Source: Chromatiales bacterium
Lineage (GTDB): Bacteria > Pseudomonadota > Gammaproteobacteria > Chromatiales > Chromatiaceae
Direction of reading: 5' to 3'
DNA length: 14,023 nucleotides
NCBI GenBank assembly: GCA_022360595.1
Contig: JAKSCN010000026.1
Span: forward strand, 1 to 14,023
The notes under the pieces are model-generated. The model did not search any database. It was not told where the DNA came from and was given only the letters and a program-made list of their open reading frames with translations. Shown here piece after piece: positions 13,878-14,023 of the stretch (position 1 is the first letter of the stretch; the number at the start of each line of letters is the position of its first letter). The translations under genes were made by a program, and so were the position numbers.

Positions 13878-14023
13878 TCACAATAAAAACAGCCAGATAG
13901 CGATAAACAGAACCGCGGAGAGGACCCATGAGAAGATGTCGCGCACCAGCGTATTTTCGATTTCACCGGTAAAGCGCACATTGTGTGCGGCCAGACTTTC
14001 CGCGAGTTCTTCGTCCACCCGCA
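13878..14023 (-). CDS. FtsH-like fragment: end of periplasmic domain and second membrane helix, no ATPase (partial)
   Basis: The last 47 codons of a gene entering from the right end of the window terminate at TGA (13880-13878). The peptide runs VDEELAESLAAHNVRFTG, then GEIENTLVRDIFSWVLSAV and LFIAIWLFLL. This matches the end of the FtsH extracellular (periplasmic) domain, the conserved entry to the second transmembrane segment (SWVLP-like) and the helix itself. In FtsH proteases a basic linker, the AAA+ ATPase and the zinc-protease domain follow. Here translation stops inside or just after the helix, and none of the three downstream frames before the sigma-54 activator resembles an FtsH linker or ATPase. 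So this is either a truncated ftsH remnant or a stand-alone membrane protein made of the FtsH sensor part only. The missing 5' part prevents a decision. Confidence 0.7.
   Translation of the reverse strand, partial: RVDEELAESLAAHNVRFTGEIENTLVRDIFSWVLSAVLFIAIWLFLL

Noticed and set aside
13771..13881. 37-codon minus-strand frame starting at GTG overlapping the stop of the FtsH-like fragment (GTGA)
   Set aside because: The overlap looks like translational coupling, but the peptide is Trp-rich with no family resemblance and its length is mostly the two palindromic repeats. I found no ribosome-binding support, so it is left as non-coding.
1..14023. Mobile element, CRISPR array, tRNA or rRNA
   Set aside because: No transposase or integrase motif, regularly spaced repeat array, cloverleaf or rRNA-like stretch was seen on either strand. 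The short inverted repeats lack evidence of target-site duplication.

Overview
The window looks like chromosomal DNA of a free-living or symbiotic gammaproteobacterium with moderate-to-high G+C. This rests on gene families only: a PerM/AI-2E permease, a DUF3683-type FAD/Fe-S oxidoreductase, class I PPK2, a sigma-54 activator of the NtrC/Fis type and an FtsH-like fragment. Nothing here fixes the genus. There is no rRNA, tRNA, CRISPR array, transposase or phage gene.

Layout. 1-193 (+) is the 3' end of an unidentified gene. 206-2013 (+) is a two-gene unit: an AI-2E/PerM-family membrane protein and a helical 228-aa protein of unknown function. 2050-5907 (-) is a single giant gene for a FAD-linked, iron-sulfur oxidoreductase of about 1285 residues. 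Across a 300-bp control region lies a divergent D-2-hydroxyacid dehydrogenase (6224-7186, +), so two genes of likely 2-hydroxyacid/2-ketoacid metabolism share one intergenic region. 7259-7591 (-) is a single-domain PilZ protein. 7786-9438 (-) is a probable operon of PPK2 polyphosphate kinase followed by an integral-membrane isoprenylcysteine-methyltransferase-like protein. 9738-11513 (-) is a ClC chloride channel/transporter with a C-terminal CBS-like region. 11699-12409 (+) is a class I SAM methyltransferase, convergent with a PAS / AAA+ / Fis sigma-54 activator (12421-13755, -). The window ends in 13878-14023 (-), the 3' end of a gene coding for the periplasmic-domain end and second membrane helix of an FtsH-like protein. 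It stops exactly where the AAA+ ATPase should begin.

The genes are mostly ordinary; the unusual material is in the gaps. (i) Two near-identical palindromes, GCCA-N4-TGGC, lie 31 bp apart (three helical turns) just upstream of the sigma-54 activator. (ii) Two terminator-like hairpins with U-tracts point into the 5' regions of the FAD oxidoreductase and ClC genes, with no gene upstream for them to terminate, so they are candidate attenuators or ends of small leader RNAs. (iii) A dispersed inverted-repeat family with core CCTGTTAACACT occurs in two gaps. (iv) A 20-bp operator-like palindrome lies upstream of ppk2. The sigma-54 activator has a Cys/His-rich PAS sensor domain and sits directly downstream of the AAA-less FtsH fragment, which makes the right end the most interesting part.

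Functions are assigned from motifs read by eye, and no database search was possible. The long open frames opposite the FAD oxidoreductase and ppk2 genes are treated as shadows.
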